A DNA stretch of 64,000 bases from Ruminococcaceae bacterium YRB3002 (lineage in GTDB: Bacteria > Bacillota > Clostridia > Saccharofermentanales > Saccharofermentanaceae). Below, one piece after another: positions 9,506-19,200 of this stretch. Below the pieces are notes generated by a model, which searched no databases, was not told the DNA's origin, and saw nothing but the letters and a program-made list of their open reading frames with translations. The translations under genes and the position numbers were made by a program. Position 1 is the first letter of the stretch. Each line of letters starts with the position of its first letter. The stretch lies in contig FMTG01000008.1 of the NCBI GenBank assembly GCA_900099715.1, positions 1 through 64,000 on the forward strand, in the 5' to 3' direction.

Positions 9506-11275
9506 CTACAGCCTGACAGTCAGGATGTTCAGATTCATTGTGCTGACATATTCTACTTCTTTCGCCGTGCTGCAAACGATCCTGATCCCAATGTTTGCCG
9601 AAGGATCGTCATTCTCGTGAAGCCTCACCCATTCAGTCTGATCGAATGCACTGCAGTTATCACGCAGCCTGAGAGTCCATTCATCCCCCTGGTGTACAAG
9701 GCGTATATCCAGACTCTTCTTACCGTCTTCTGTAAACCCGAAGTCGATGACATTGTTGCCAAGCTCCTCCACAAACAGGGACAGCAGCATGGCCTGCTTG
9801 GGAGTTGCCTCACGTGATGCACAGAATTCCGCCACCTGCCCGGAAACATGTATCAGTTGAGACCTGTCCGTAATGGTCGTCTCATACACCTCACTTTCCG
9901 GCACTCCGAAGGGCTCACTGAGGAACAGATAATCTCTGATCCGGAATGGAACACCCTTCTTCTGAACCGCTGCGAGTATCACGATAGTCAGTAACGTCAA
10001 TACTTCACCTATGATATATGATATCCAGACCGCATCAGTATCCATAAGGTCTGCCAGAGCAAGTGCAGGTATTGCGATATACAGGAAATTATGCAGGAAA
10101 TTGAGTATAACCGAATGCTTCATTCTTCTCATTCCCTGAAGATAATTAACGAAGGAATTATTGAGACCGAATAACACCAGACTCACGGCATATAAGCGAA
10201 GACCTCTGGCGGCCAGACTGACCATCGCAGCCCCGTCCTTGTTGCCAAACAGACCTGCAACCGGTTCAGCAAAGACGAATAGAATGATCCCGAGACCTGT
10301 ACCGAGTAACAATGAAGTACGGACTGTTGTCCTGACAAGCTGTTCGGCAGTTGTTCTATCCTGTTCACCAAGGACCATGCCGGCTATCATGGCCGTCGTC
10401 ATGCCTATTCCTATAAGCACACAGGACGTGAAGTTGTAAACAGTATTAAGTATTCCCAATGCACCTACGGCTGTTCCAGACAGTACCGTCGCGATCATTA
10501 TACGGTTGAGGACAGCATTACGAAGTGCGGATGACCCTGACCCGACCGCAGAGGAAGAACCTGTTATCAGGATATCACGGAGGTCTTTTATGCTCATTCC
10601 ATGGAAAGAAAACCGGAAAACAATATCCTTGCGTCTGAAATGCAGCAGCATGATCACCAGTGCTGTCAGATAGCTTATGGTGGTGGTCAGACCCATGCCG
10701 AGCATACCGCCATGTATGACAAGAGCATTCAGAAGATCTCCGGCAATATCAAGAACGGTCATAACAGCTACGGCAACTATAACCCTCCCCGCATCACCAT
10801 CCAGACGCATCAGCGAATTGAACTCGAGCATGAAGATAGTCGGAGGCATCGCGAAAGCAACTCCCAACAGATAATCAGCTGCATATGGAAGAAGAACTGA
10901 CGAGTTGCCGTTCGCTCCCAGAATAGAAGCGATCTCGCTTCGCCATATCACGGTTACAGCCGTAAGTATTGCCGATATGATAAAGGTTGCGACCATACAG
11001 ACAGAGAACGCCTGACGGGCACCCTTGATATTGCCCTCGCCAATGCGCTGTGCACATATTACCTGAACACCTGAAGACAGAACACTGCTGAAGACCGTTC
11101 CCAGATTGATATATGGCATTATAAGACCATAGGCGGCCATACTCTCAGGACCGAGAAAACGGCCGATTACGATACCGTCGATCACAACGCCAAGCATCAC
11201 CGCAATTACAGCTGCGATGATACTTATGACTGAATTGCGGAACACCTGTCCGATAATACTTTTTGTCCTGACCAA
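9506..11275 (-). CDS. MATE-family transporter fused to a C-terminal HATPase-like domain
   Basis: Residues 1-450 form a MATE multidrug/solute exporter with twelve hydrophobic segments in two related halves. Residues about 460-589 are soluble and resemble the ATP-binding domain of RsbW/SpoIIAB anti-sigma kinases: LFVEELGNNVIDFGF matches the N-box with the asparagine that holds magnesium, and LRLRDNCSAFD matches the D-x-G/N box; the final G-box (PSANIGIRIV) is weak. Ordinary MATE proteins are about 450 residues and carry no such domain. The domain may couple transport to nucleotide sensing or bind a partner protein, but this is inference. Confidence 0.8.
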   Translation of the reverse strand: MVRTKSIIGQVFRNSVISIIAAVIAVMLGVVIDGIVIGRFLGPESMAAYGLIMPYINLGTVFSSVLSSGVQVICAQRIGEGNIKGARQAFSVCMVATFIISAILTAVTVIWRSEIASILGANGNSSVLLPYAADYLLGVAFAMPPTIFMLEFNSLMRLDGDAGRVIVAVAVMTVLDIAGDLLNALVIHGGMLGMGLTTTISYLTALVIMLLHFRRKDIVFRFSFHGMSIKDLRDILITGSSSAVGSGSSALRNAVLNRIMIATVLSGTAVGALGILNTVYNFTSCVLIGIGMTTAMIAGMVLGEQDRTTAEQLVRTTVRTSLLLGTGLGIILFVFAEPVAGLFGNKDGAAMVSLAARGLRLYAVSLVLFGLNNSFVNYLQGMRRMKHSVILNFLHNFLYIAIPALALADLMDTDAVWISYIIGEVLTLLTIVILAAVQKKGVPFRIRDYLFLSEPFGVPESEVYETTITDRSQLIHVSGQVAEFCASREATPKQAMLLSLFVEELGNNVIDFGFTEDGKKSLDIRLVHQGDEWTLRLRDNCSAFDQTEWVRLHENDDPSANIGIRIVCSTAKEVEYVSTMNLNILTVRL

Positions 11276-11288
11276 TTATGACACCACT

Positions 11289-11945
11289 TTAATGCTCTGC
11301 CGGGGGCTTGACCCCTATGCTTGACGTCTCATCACCGGCTGTGTAGGAAATGTAATAAATACCAACATACTCAGCACCTTCCGCATCGCCGTCTACTCCT
11401 GTAATGAAGATCTTTCCGCCTTCATCATTAACGTTATACATGTTGTACTGGAAACAGGTCTGGGCTCTTCCGTTGTCATGACTGGTATAGTTCCTGTAAT
11501 GATTGTATTCCGATGAGAATTCAGAATATCTTTTGATATCGCTGGAACTGACTTTCTCAATATTACATGACTTAAGAAATCCTTCTATGTCTTCCACACT
11601 TATATCTTCCTCATCGACAACATGATCAGCCATCATATCGTATATCTCATCAGCATCCTCTTTAATGACGGCCCCGGCAAGCGCTGCCCTGTCAGGGATC
11701 CACCTGTTGTTGTCAGCATCATAGATCTTGGAAGCAACGAAGAAAGCGGCTGCAATGAGCCACGGGATGACAAGCATCGCTATACCGATCCATAATCCCA
11801 CTTTAGAGGTCTTCCTGTTCTCTTTCTTCGCCTTCGATGACCTGACAAGAGAAACAATGATCAGGATTATTGCAATAATCGTCAGTATTACGGCAATGGC
11901 AATAACAATCATTGATAATATAACATTCAGAAGAACTACAAACAT
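11289..11945 (-). CDS. Membrane-anchored hypothetical protein
   Basis: This 218-residue protein opens with a long hydrophobic stretch (residues 3-33), a basic loop (RSSKAKKENRKTSK) and a second membrane segment (about 48-72), so the C-terminal 145 residues face outside. The outer part is acidic, with DADEIYDMMADHVVDEEDISVEDIEGF reminiscent of DUF4878-like lipoprotein folds, then a beta-rich end. Function unknown. It ends 13 bp before the MATE gene start and is likely co-transcribed with it. Confidence 0.6.
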   Translation of the reverse strand: MFVVLLNVILSMIVIAIAVILTIIAIILIIVSLVRSSKAKKENRKTSKVGLWIGIAMLVIPWLIAAAFFVASKIYDADNNRWIPDRAALAGAVIKEDADEIYDMMADHVVDEEDISVEDIEGFLKSCNIEKVSSSDIKRYSEFSSEYNHYRNYTSHDNGRAQTCFQYNMYNVNDEGGKIFITGVDGDAEGAEYVGIYYISYTAGDETSSIGVKPPAEH

Positions 11946-12097
11946 AACTGCCCCTTTTCTCCGGTACCGGATGTGCTTTCATCTGATTATAATACGGCAG
12001 ACAGATGCTTCCAAGTTTTTGTTAGTGGCGGACATCACATTCTGATCACGCCGTACTGATCTGCGGGTATTACTGTCATTGAGTAGCCGATAGAAAC

Positions 12098-12266
12098 TCA
12101 GCAAAGTGGGAACAGAATATTCAACGGATTTGACCTGACCGCTTTGATATAATCCATCGTCGGCATCTCAAATCCCAGCAGACCTACACCAATAACAATG
12201 CATACAGCAAATCCAGGTCCACGCGAGCGTCAGGACGAAGAACACCACCAGGTATTTTGTTGACAT
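12098..12266 (-). pseudogene. Frameshifted membrane-protein remnant
   Basis: In the gap after the GGDEF gene, the minus strand reads MSTKYLVVFFVLTLAWTW from 12266, then continues sensibly only after a frame change as GFAVCIVIGVGLLGFEMP..., ending at a TGA at 12098. Together the pieces look like the hydrophobic N-terminus of a CPBP-type or similar membrane protein, broken by a frameshift and truncated. The rest of 11946-12284 shows no gene. Confidence 0.35.
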
Positions 12267-12284
12267 CCAATCTTCTTCATAGGA

Positions 12285-14057
12285 TTACCTTCCGGTCGAG
12301 ATACCATCAGCCTCGTGGATCCTCTTTTTGTCCTCGTACATGTTCTTATCAGCACGATTGAAAACATCCTGATATGAGTTATCCTTTTGCCTGTCGAAAA
12401 TAGCGTATCCGAATGCGATCGAGATGCGTTCCAGATAGTTATCCGATAATTCTTTCTGCTCATCTATTATCGACTTCAATATATCGAGCTTCTCATCGAT
12501 CTTCGCATACTCAAGCATTGATGGAATAACAACAAATTCATCTCCGCCAATTCTGAAGACTGTACTCATAGGAAAAGCCTTACAAAGTATCCTTGCGGCT
12601 TTACGTATCGCTTCGTCACCGGCCTTGTGACCGAGATTGTCATTAATATACTTAAGGTAGTTGAGATCGCACATTATAACCGCAAATTCAGCTGTTCCGT
12701 TCTTGATCTGCTCATCAATGTACTTTACGGTATCTTCGTACGCATGTTTGCTCTTAACGTTGGTCAGGGGATCCACATAAGCAAGATTGCGCATTGCTAT
12801 AAGGTCATCTTCCTGTTTCTTCAATACCGCGGCATCATCCTCGATCTTACGTCCCTGAGCCTCGACTTTTGCCCTGACCTCTTCTGAACGTGCACGGGCC
12901 TTGTCTATCGCGATCCTGAATGCGCGCGACAGCTCGCCGACCTCGTTACTTTTCTCCGGAGGAAGGATTACGTCATAATTACCTTCGCTGATCTCATTGG
13001 CAGCTGCAGTAAGCTTGCGCAAAGGGTTAGTTATACGCGAAGCCAATACTGCCGCAACAACTGCGAGAACAACCGTAAGTCCGACAGACAGTAATGTCAT
13101 GAGAACTACAGCATGATTTCTCTCGCTGTAGACGGTGTCATAGCCGTTGCAGAGAACAAATTTCATGCCGTTGCGGAGAGTTACAAAAGCCATGGCGCGG
13201 TCGCGTCCTTCGTAAATATAACGGATAAGTTCCTCGCCCGTTGAAGACTGTGACATGAGTTCAGCGTTCTCGACGATTTGATCCTCTTCGTCACCATGTA
13301 TATCATGTCCAAGCTCTTTGACGTGATAGTGAGCGCTTCCGTCCGCTTCCTTGAGATACATATAACCGGTTTCCATATATGTGAATGAACCAACCCATTC
13401 GACGAGTCTGGTAAAGTTGACATCGATACCAACGATTGCGACCGGCGTGTCTCCGAGATAGATCGGTTCAACATAGGAAATGAGATAATCCCCCACGCTG
13501 CCGTCATAATAGGGTTTTGTCCATAAGGGCGCCATGTTCCTGATGGGGCCGTAATACCAGTACTCAGCTGAAGGATCACCCTCGATCTCAGCCTGGGTAA
13601 ATGGAATTATAATGAACTTCCCGTCTTCGCCTCTGGTGTAATAAACACCTTCTTCACGCTCAGTAACACTGGTAATATCAAGTGTGTAATGGATATATGC
13701 ACCCTGAATGAAATCGTTCTCCTCAGTCATGTAACGGATAAGGTCATCTGCATCATCAACTATCGTATCGCGCAGCTGAGCATTATCAGTAATCGTGTTT
13801 ACATCGGGCAGCTTGTTCTTTGTCCATCTCGAGATGGAACCGACTGCATCCTCGATCCTTAACAATTCCGTATTGAGATCGTCACCGCGTTCCACACAGA
13901 ACAGATTCATCTGCGTCGCAGCACCCTTTGTAAGTATCCTGCTCGTCAAAACAATGCTGACCGTTACAAGAGTTGCAGCAAGAACGAATGCTCCGATTAT
14001 TACCAGAAGCATCATCTTGGTACTGATAGATGAAAAGAAAGCCTTTGACTTCTTCAT
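12285..14057 (-). CDS. Membrane diguanylate cyclase (Cache-HAMP-GGDEF)
   Basis: A 590-residue c-di-GMP synthase. A first membrane helix (about 15-38) is followed by an extracellular sensor of about 270 residues with Cache-like features (YWYYGPIRNMAPLWTKPYYD, ISYVEPIY, VAIVGIDV). A second helix near 305-330 leads to a HAMP linker and a coiled coil. The GGDEF domain (about 420-585) has an intact RIGGDEFVVIP active site and an LAYVDPLTNVKSKHAYED start. The RxxD inhibitory site is absent (FPMSTVF precedes the motif), so product feedback at that site is not expected. Ligand unknown. Confidence 0.9.
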   Translation of the reverse strand: MKKSKAFFSSISTKMMLLVIIGAFVLAATLVTVSIVLTSRILTKGAATQMNLFCVERGDDLNTELLRIEDAVGSISRWTKNKLPDVNTITDNAQLRDTIVDDADDLIRYMTEENDFIQGAYIHYTLDITSVTEREEGVYYTRGEDGKFIIIPFTQAEIEGDPSAEYWYYGPIRNMAPLWTKPYYDGSVGDYLISYVEPIYLGDTPVAIVGIDVNFTRLVEWVGSFTYMETGYMYLKEADGSAHYHVKELGHDIHGDEEDQIVENAELMSQSSTGEELIRYIYEGRDRAMAFVTLRNGMKFVLCNGYDTVYSERNHAVVLMTLLSVGLTVVLAVVAAVLASRITNPLRKLTAAANEISEGNYDVILPPEKSNEVGELSRAFRIAIDKARARSEEVRAKVEAQGRKIEDDAAVLKKQEDDLIAMRNLAYVDPLTNVKSKHAYEDTVKYIDEQIKNGTAEFAVIMCDLNYLKYINDNLGHKAGDEAIRKAARILCKAFPMSTVFRIGGDEFVVIPSMLEYAKIDEKLDILKSIIDEQKELSDNYLERISIAFGYAIFDRQKDNSYQDVFNRADKNMYEDKKRIHEADGISTGR

Positions 14058-14117
14058 TCCTGCGGATCCTTAAAACCAACCTTTAAAGTACTATCGATGA
14101 TTATTATACAACTTTTT

Positions 14118-15053
14118 CTAAATATTATGCCCAGTAGTCTCGTAGATACGTCCCATATTGATCTCATCACCGGGAGCAGCCGAACCGTTTCCAAAAAGGA
14201 TCAGCACATCCATATCGTTAACATCCTCATCCGCAGATGTAAAGATCCCTCTGACATGTGACTGTTCATCTATATAGAGCTTCAGCGTATCTCCCTGCTT
14301 ATCTTCAAGCGTCATACCTGCCAGATCCCTCCATGCAGAACCGTCTCCCAACAGATCCTGCCCTATTTTGAAATAACGGTTTGCCGCATTTATTGATATG
14401 ATCGTGTCTGCAGAGATCCCGCACTCCGAGGATGCATAAAATATACCCTCCATATATTCAAACGGAGCATATGTATCTACTCCTACGCCCTGCCCCGATA
14501 CCGCTCTCGGTGCATTCTCCAGATGCGCCTCAACCGGTCCCCAGTATGTCCCGTCCTTCGGGAAGATCACCGTAACCATCGTTGCAGTCGAATACCCGTT
14601 AGTCCCGTTATCATACGTCATATGCTTTTTGGGCGTCTCGGAGTACACATAGAAGATGGCATCACAATCTTCAGGAACCCAGCAGAGATCATCCTCATCA
14701 ATGGTCTGGGGAACAAATGCGATCGTATCATCACTGCTGCGCACAAACTCTGCGTCTCTGTTCACGCTGTTGACCACAAGGAACATAATATCCGGTCCGC
14801 AACCAGGGAACTCCTCAGACTCTATCTGCGTATATACCGAATTCTCAAGTCTCTCGAAATTAGACATCAGGAAATCATCAACGGCCTGATAATCACGATC
14901 GACCTTTGCGTCTTCTTCGACTTCTGTAATCACGGTCTCATCGTCTTCCTCATCCTCAGTCTCTCCCGTGCTCTTCTCCCGGCACGCAGTCAGACCGCAA
15001 AGGCATAAGATCAGAACTAATACCGTTATGTATCTCTTATCAGACAGTTTCAT
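14118..15053 (-). CDS. Hypothetical lipoprotein
   Basis: A 311-residue lipoprotein with lipobox GLTAC (cysteine 24) followed by a very acidic linker (residues 30-50). The mature part contains FPKDGTYWGPVEAHLENAP and G-QGVGVDTYAPFEYMEG segments. The pattern QGV...D-YAPFE recurs near the C-terminus of the next lipoprotein upstream (15232..15888), hinting at a shared domain. Function unknown; no family recognised. Confidence 0.6.
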   Translation of the reverse strand: MKLSDKRYITVLVLILCLCGLTACREKSTGETEDEEDDETVITEVEEDAKVDRDYQAVDDFLMSNFERLENSVYTQIESEEFPGCGPDIMFLVVNSVNRDAEFVRSSDDTIAFVPQTIDEDDLCWVPEDCDAIFYVYSETPKKHMTYDNGTNGYSTATMVTVIFPKDGTYWGPVEAHLENAPRAVSGQGVGVDTYAPFEYMEGIFYASSECGISADTIISINAANRYFKIGQDLLGDGSAWRDLAGMTLEDKQGDTLKLYIDEQSHVRGIFTSADEDVNDMDVLILFGNGSAAPGDEINMGRIYETTGHNI

Positions 15054-15171
15054 GCAATACTCCTCTTTTACAAATGTACAAACACCAGTTTATCTAACAT
15101 TATAAGATTACGGAAGATTTGTATCAATGATGGGGCACAAGGCTTTACATCAGAAATTTATGTGATCTGAT

Positions 15172-15202
15172 AAAAATAAGGCCCAGATCACTCTGAGCCT
15201 TA
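15172..15202 (-). terminator. Rho-independent terminator
   Basis: On the minus strand, AAGGCTCAG and CTGGGCCTT form a stem around a short loop and are followed by ATTTTT. It lies 30 bp after the stop of the lipoprotein at 15232..15888. Confidence 0.75.
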
Positions 15203-15231
15203 GCATCCCTAATATCGATATCAGGAAACTG

Positions 15232-15888
15232 TTATGTTCCAAGCGCCATGAACGCTTCATAGCACTGCTGAATATCCGCAGATTCAAATGGCGCATAATT
15301 ATCCTCCAAAACCCCTTGCCCGGGTTCTGCATTCGTATCATAGCCATAGTAATCACGGACACAGATTACAAACTGCTTGTTGATGCCGCTTACAGGACAA
15401 GGCTGTTCCCATGTAGTTGGTATCTCAGGGATTTCATAGATGACCGTAAACGAATCTCCTTCTTTCAGGTTCTTATATATATCGGACTCTGTATCATACT
15501 CTACGATCATGAAAACGCATGAATATTCAACATGCGGACTGCTCTCGTTAAGAACTACATCCTTGCAGCAGATTACTGCATTTATCACACCTTCTCCAAA
15601 AGTCTTTGTACAATTATTCTGATCATCAATGTACCAGGTTCCGCGAAAATCATCTCCCGGCGTACCCTCAGGCAGATCCGGTCCGAAAACAGCCTCAACA
15701 ACGTCATCGATCGTCATATCAAGCGTAGCCGCCTCAGTTGTCGTCGCTTCTGTAGTAGTCTCTTCCGTTGTGGTTGCTTCTGTCACTACCGTTGTTACTT
15801 CAGTAGATTCTGTCGTCTCCACAGTTGACGTGCAAGCGGTCATAAGAAGCGATGTCGCAACAACCGCAGCAATTATTGATCTCTTCAT
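15232..15888 (-). CDS. Hypothetical lipoprotein with threonine-rich linker
   Basis: A 218-residue lipoprotein. Lipobox LMTAC places the lipid-carrying cysteine at residue 19, followed by a 35-residue Thr/Glu/Val linker (TTEETTTEATTTEA) that would hold the folded part away from the membrane. The folded domain contains FRGTWYIDDQNNCTKTFGEGVI and ends with a YAPFE segment shared with its neighbour at 14118..15053. It has its own terminator, so it is probably transcribed alone. Function unknown. Confidence 0.6.
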   Translation of the reverse strand: MKRSIIAAVVATSLLMTACTSTVETTESTEVTTVVTEATTTEETTTEATTTEAATLDMTIDDVVEAVFGPDLPEGTPGDDFRGTWYIDDQNNCTKTFGEGVINAVICCKDVVLNESSPHVEYSCVFMIVEYDTESDIYKNLKEGDSFTVIYEIPEIPTTWEQPCPVSGINKQFVICVRDYYGYDTNAEPGQGVLEDNYAPFESADIQQCYEAFMALGT

Positions 15889-15976
15889 TTTCCTCTCCTC
15901 CGGTCAAGTAATGATTAATTATCACATTAATCTCCCGTCCAGGCAATATTGAAGCCAAAACCGGATATACAGGCAT

Positions 15977-16016
15977 AAAAAGACCCTGCGCACCGTTTAA
16001 GGTATCACAAGGTCTT
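15977..16016 (-). terminator. Rho-independent terminator
   Basis: Minus-strand AAGACCTTGTG pairs with CGCAGGGTCTT (11 bp, one wobble) followed by TTTTTATG. It immediately follows the stop codon of a 33-codon frame. Confidence 0.75.
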
Positions 16017-16116
16017 ATTGGTTCTTACTCTTTATCTCTATCCCGTCAGGAGTTCCTTCGTATATCCTGGTGAGCAGCGCGGTTTCTTCTTCAAGTGTAA
16101 GTCTTTTCTCTTCCAT
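16015..16116 (-). CDS. Possible 33-residue small protein
   Basis: A frame from the ATG at 16116 encodes MEEKRLTLEEETALLTRIYE and thirteen more residues, charged and helical in character, ending exactly where a strong terminator begins. No clear ribosome site precedes it. The tight stop-terminator junction is the main reason to consider it real. The remainder of the 15889-16248 gap holds only a likely promoter (TATGGTAGAAT near 16203) for the next gene on the plus strand. Confidence 0.35.
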   Translation of the reverse strand: MEEKRLTLEEETALLTRIYEGTPDGIEIKSKNQ

Positions 16117-16248
16117 TTTAATTGATGAGTGAGACACACAGGATCAAATATAGCATCATAGTGCCGGAAGAACGATTTTCGCCGCAGTCCAGTTTATATG
16201 TATGGTAGAATGTTTACATAGCCAATATGCTGTCTGCAGGTGGATCAT

Positions 16249-19200
16249 ATGAAATATTGCGCAAAATGCGGATACAAGCTTCCTGACACTGCCAGATTCT
16301 GCACACAGTGCGGATATGTTTTTGCGGGCTCTCCCACCTCATATGTGAGCTTCCAGGCACCATCCGCTGCAGGTGAATACCTGCTGGCCGATATCAGTCC
16401 GGAATCATTGGATACAAAAAATGAGAAACCGGAAGCTGTCCTTACCCCCGTCAGGAGCGTCCTGCAGTTGTTGCGCTCCATGTTCACAGGTGTTATCAGG
16501 CTCTTTACTACCCCCAGGAATCTCATAGCGGCCGTTATCTTTATCGTGCTATGGATCGTTATCAACATGCTCAGGAAGAATACCTCCTTGCCCATGGAGA
16601 TCCCTACCCTGCTCACTTATGCCCAGGGAGGAACGGACCGCAGCAACATCTTCGGCATCATAGGCGGTATCCTCGGCAAGGGTGTCGTTCTGGCGTTTTT
16701 CTTATCCCTGATCAACGGCGGTCTTTCGAGGACAGGCAAAGGTATCAAGTCATTGTTCAGTAAGACCGGAAGCAAGATTAGTATTGTCAGTCTGATCATA
16801 GGAACGGTGATCAGCGCTCTCACATATTTCCTGTTAGCAGGGTTTACGAGAGCATCGGTATTTACGGTAATGGTCGGCATCTCCGGTGCTTTGCTGGCTG
16901 TCCAGTCAGCAGGAGGCAGCGGTGCTTTTTACCGGATGATAAGGTCTGTGACATCTAAAGGTTCAGGAGATAAAAGGGCAGTATCAACGGGCAGGATCCG
17001 GGGCCTGTTCTCAGGACTGGTGCTCGGATTCGTCATTGCATCCCTGATATCTGTCCTGCTGCCTGCACGTCTGGTCAGGGCGGATGAGGCAGATGATGAA
17101 GGACATTGGGAATTAGTCAATACCGAGAGTGAGATCGCTGACAGCAACGCAGACTTCGATTACGGTGCCGGCAGCGTAACCATGCACCGTGATCCCGCAG
17201 GAGACGGCACTTACAACCAAGTCTACAGATTCTACTATGAAGGACCTTCTCTCTCAGAAACATATCTGCCGGGGAGTACAGGCACATTTGAGTGTTCCAC
17301 GTCTGTGGATCAGTTCAAGATGAGATATCCTTACTCCAATGTTCCGTCACCTTTGGAATGGAATTACACGGCTGAAGACGGCCTTATGCATCTGACCATG
17401 TCAGTGGACAGTGATGAATCCTCCTCAGCCGGAAGCCTTATCGAGACTGACCGCCTTGATATCTGCATGAATTTTGATAATCCCTTTATAAACGGAAGTG
17501 CCGGAGACGAATACGGAACGATGTGGGTCCGCGGATCGGGATATGTCGGCGGATACATTTATTATCAGTACACTATCCCGGAGGGACATCCGGGCGATAC
17601 CATGACGATAACCAGGGTATGTCATTACGGGGATATCACCACGTCATGGATCTACAGATGGGTAGAGCCCGGCGAGGCCGTCCCCACCGGTTCTGAAGGA
17701 GACATTGAAGAGGACGTATTTACGCCTGCAGAGGATGAACCGGGAGAAGACAAAGGAACTGACATCATCTCAGACATCGTCGACGGGATCAGGAACTCCG
17801 GACTGCCCGGAGCCGCCATTACCGCTGCAGGCGGTGCCCTTGCGTCAGGCCTGATCACCGGGGCTTCAGACGAAGAGGAAAAGAAGAAAAAGAAGACCAA
17901 AGAGAAGAAGCCGTCCGGTTACAGGATGTACGTCAACAAAAACTTTGGTAATACCCTCAGACGCGGCGCAGAGGCTAAATGGGTATATGCCAGAATCGCA
18001 GAGCTTCCTCCTGAGGGCGGTGAATTCTCGAGGGACGACCTGTCCTCTCAGATCGATGTTTTCTCGGGTGACGGTGTTCTTTCGGTATCCGACGGAGGAA
18101 TGGTAAACGGATACCGGGCAGCCATTGTAAAGGTTCCTGATGACTGTACGGCAAATGAGGGATGCGTATCGTTCCGCTTCGCAGGAAAAGGCGGCACCTT
18201 CACCCGTCACGTCATATTCAGCATAACTGCAGGTGAGATATTATTCCCTCAGGAAAATCTCGCTCTCCCCGCATGTAAGCTGAAATACGTAAGGAAGAGC
18301 CCTGATTCCGGATCGCGTATCGGAGACGGTATCTATGTCATGCCTTTCCTGGTCAAGGATATGCCCCGTGAGAGCAAGGTCTCAGGCGTTATTGAGAGAA
18401 TCGGTGCCACGGATATGAAGGGCAACTACGTTGATAAGAAGATGATCAACAAGCCGATGCCGTATAAACTCGCTCTGGAGCGCGACAAGGAATATGGCGA
18501 GCATGGGATCTACAATGCCATCATCAGCGAAGTTGCCGATTATGAGCTTGAGGCCGGAATAAGCGAGGGCTACGCTCTCAAGATCACAGCTGAATACGGC
18601 ACGGCCGGGACACCCGGATACGAGAAGATCGAAGGTACCCTTCCCATCTACCGTATCCACATGGGTCTTGCTCTGTCAGTTCAGACAAGGAGTATCCCCT
18701 GCTACTCCAAGCTGAAGCCCGGCAGGGATAAAAAGAATAAGGACCAGCTGGAAGCAAGAGATTTTGAACTCATCTATTCTGAAGCACAGCTCATGCTGTT
18801 CCTGTGCGATGAGAGAGATCTGTCTATAGTCAGGATCCCCGTTATTCCCGAGCGCAATGTCAAGGTAACTGCAACCAGGGTGGCTAATGAGCGCTACTGC
18901 AAGATCGGCGATGCCAATAAAGATCATCAGAAGCTTGTGGAATCTCTTGGCATCAGCGCATTCCCGACTTCGGAGATCAACGATAACGGCTCACGCCAGA
19001 TAAGGCTCTGTTCAACAGCCGGCTGGATGGATCCACCTACGCGTATCCTTGCCGATATTGAAGTCACTGCAAAGTTCGAAGACAAGACTTATACCGTGGT
19101 CAAGAACGTTCTTCTCAGATCACAGGAATTCAGAGTTGCCCAGAATGCTGATGATGAGAGAAGATTCCTTGAGAAGGACAAACACGTTACTGAGCAGCTC

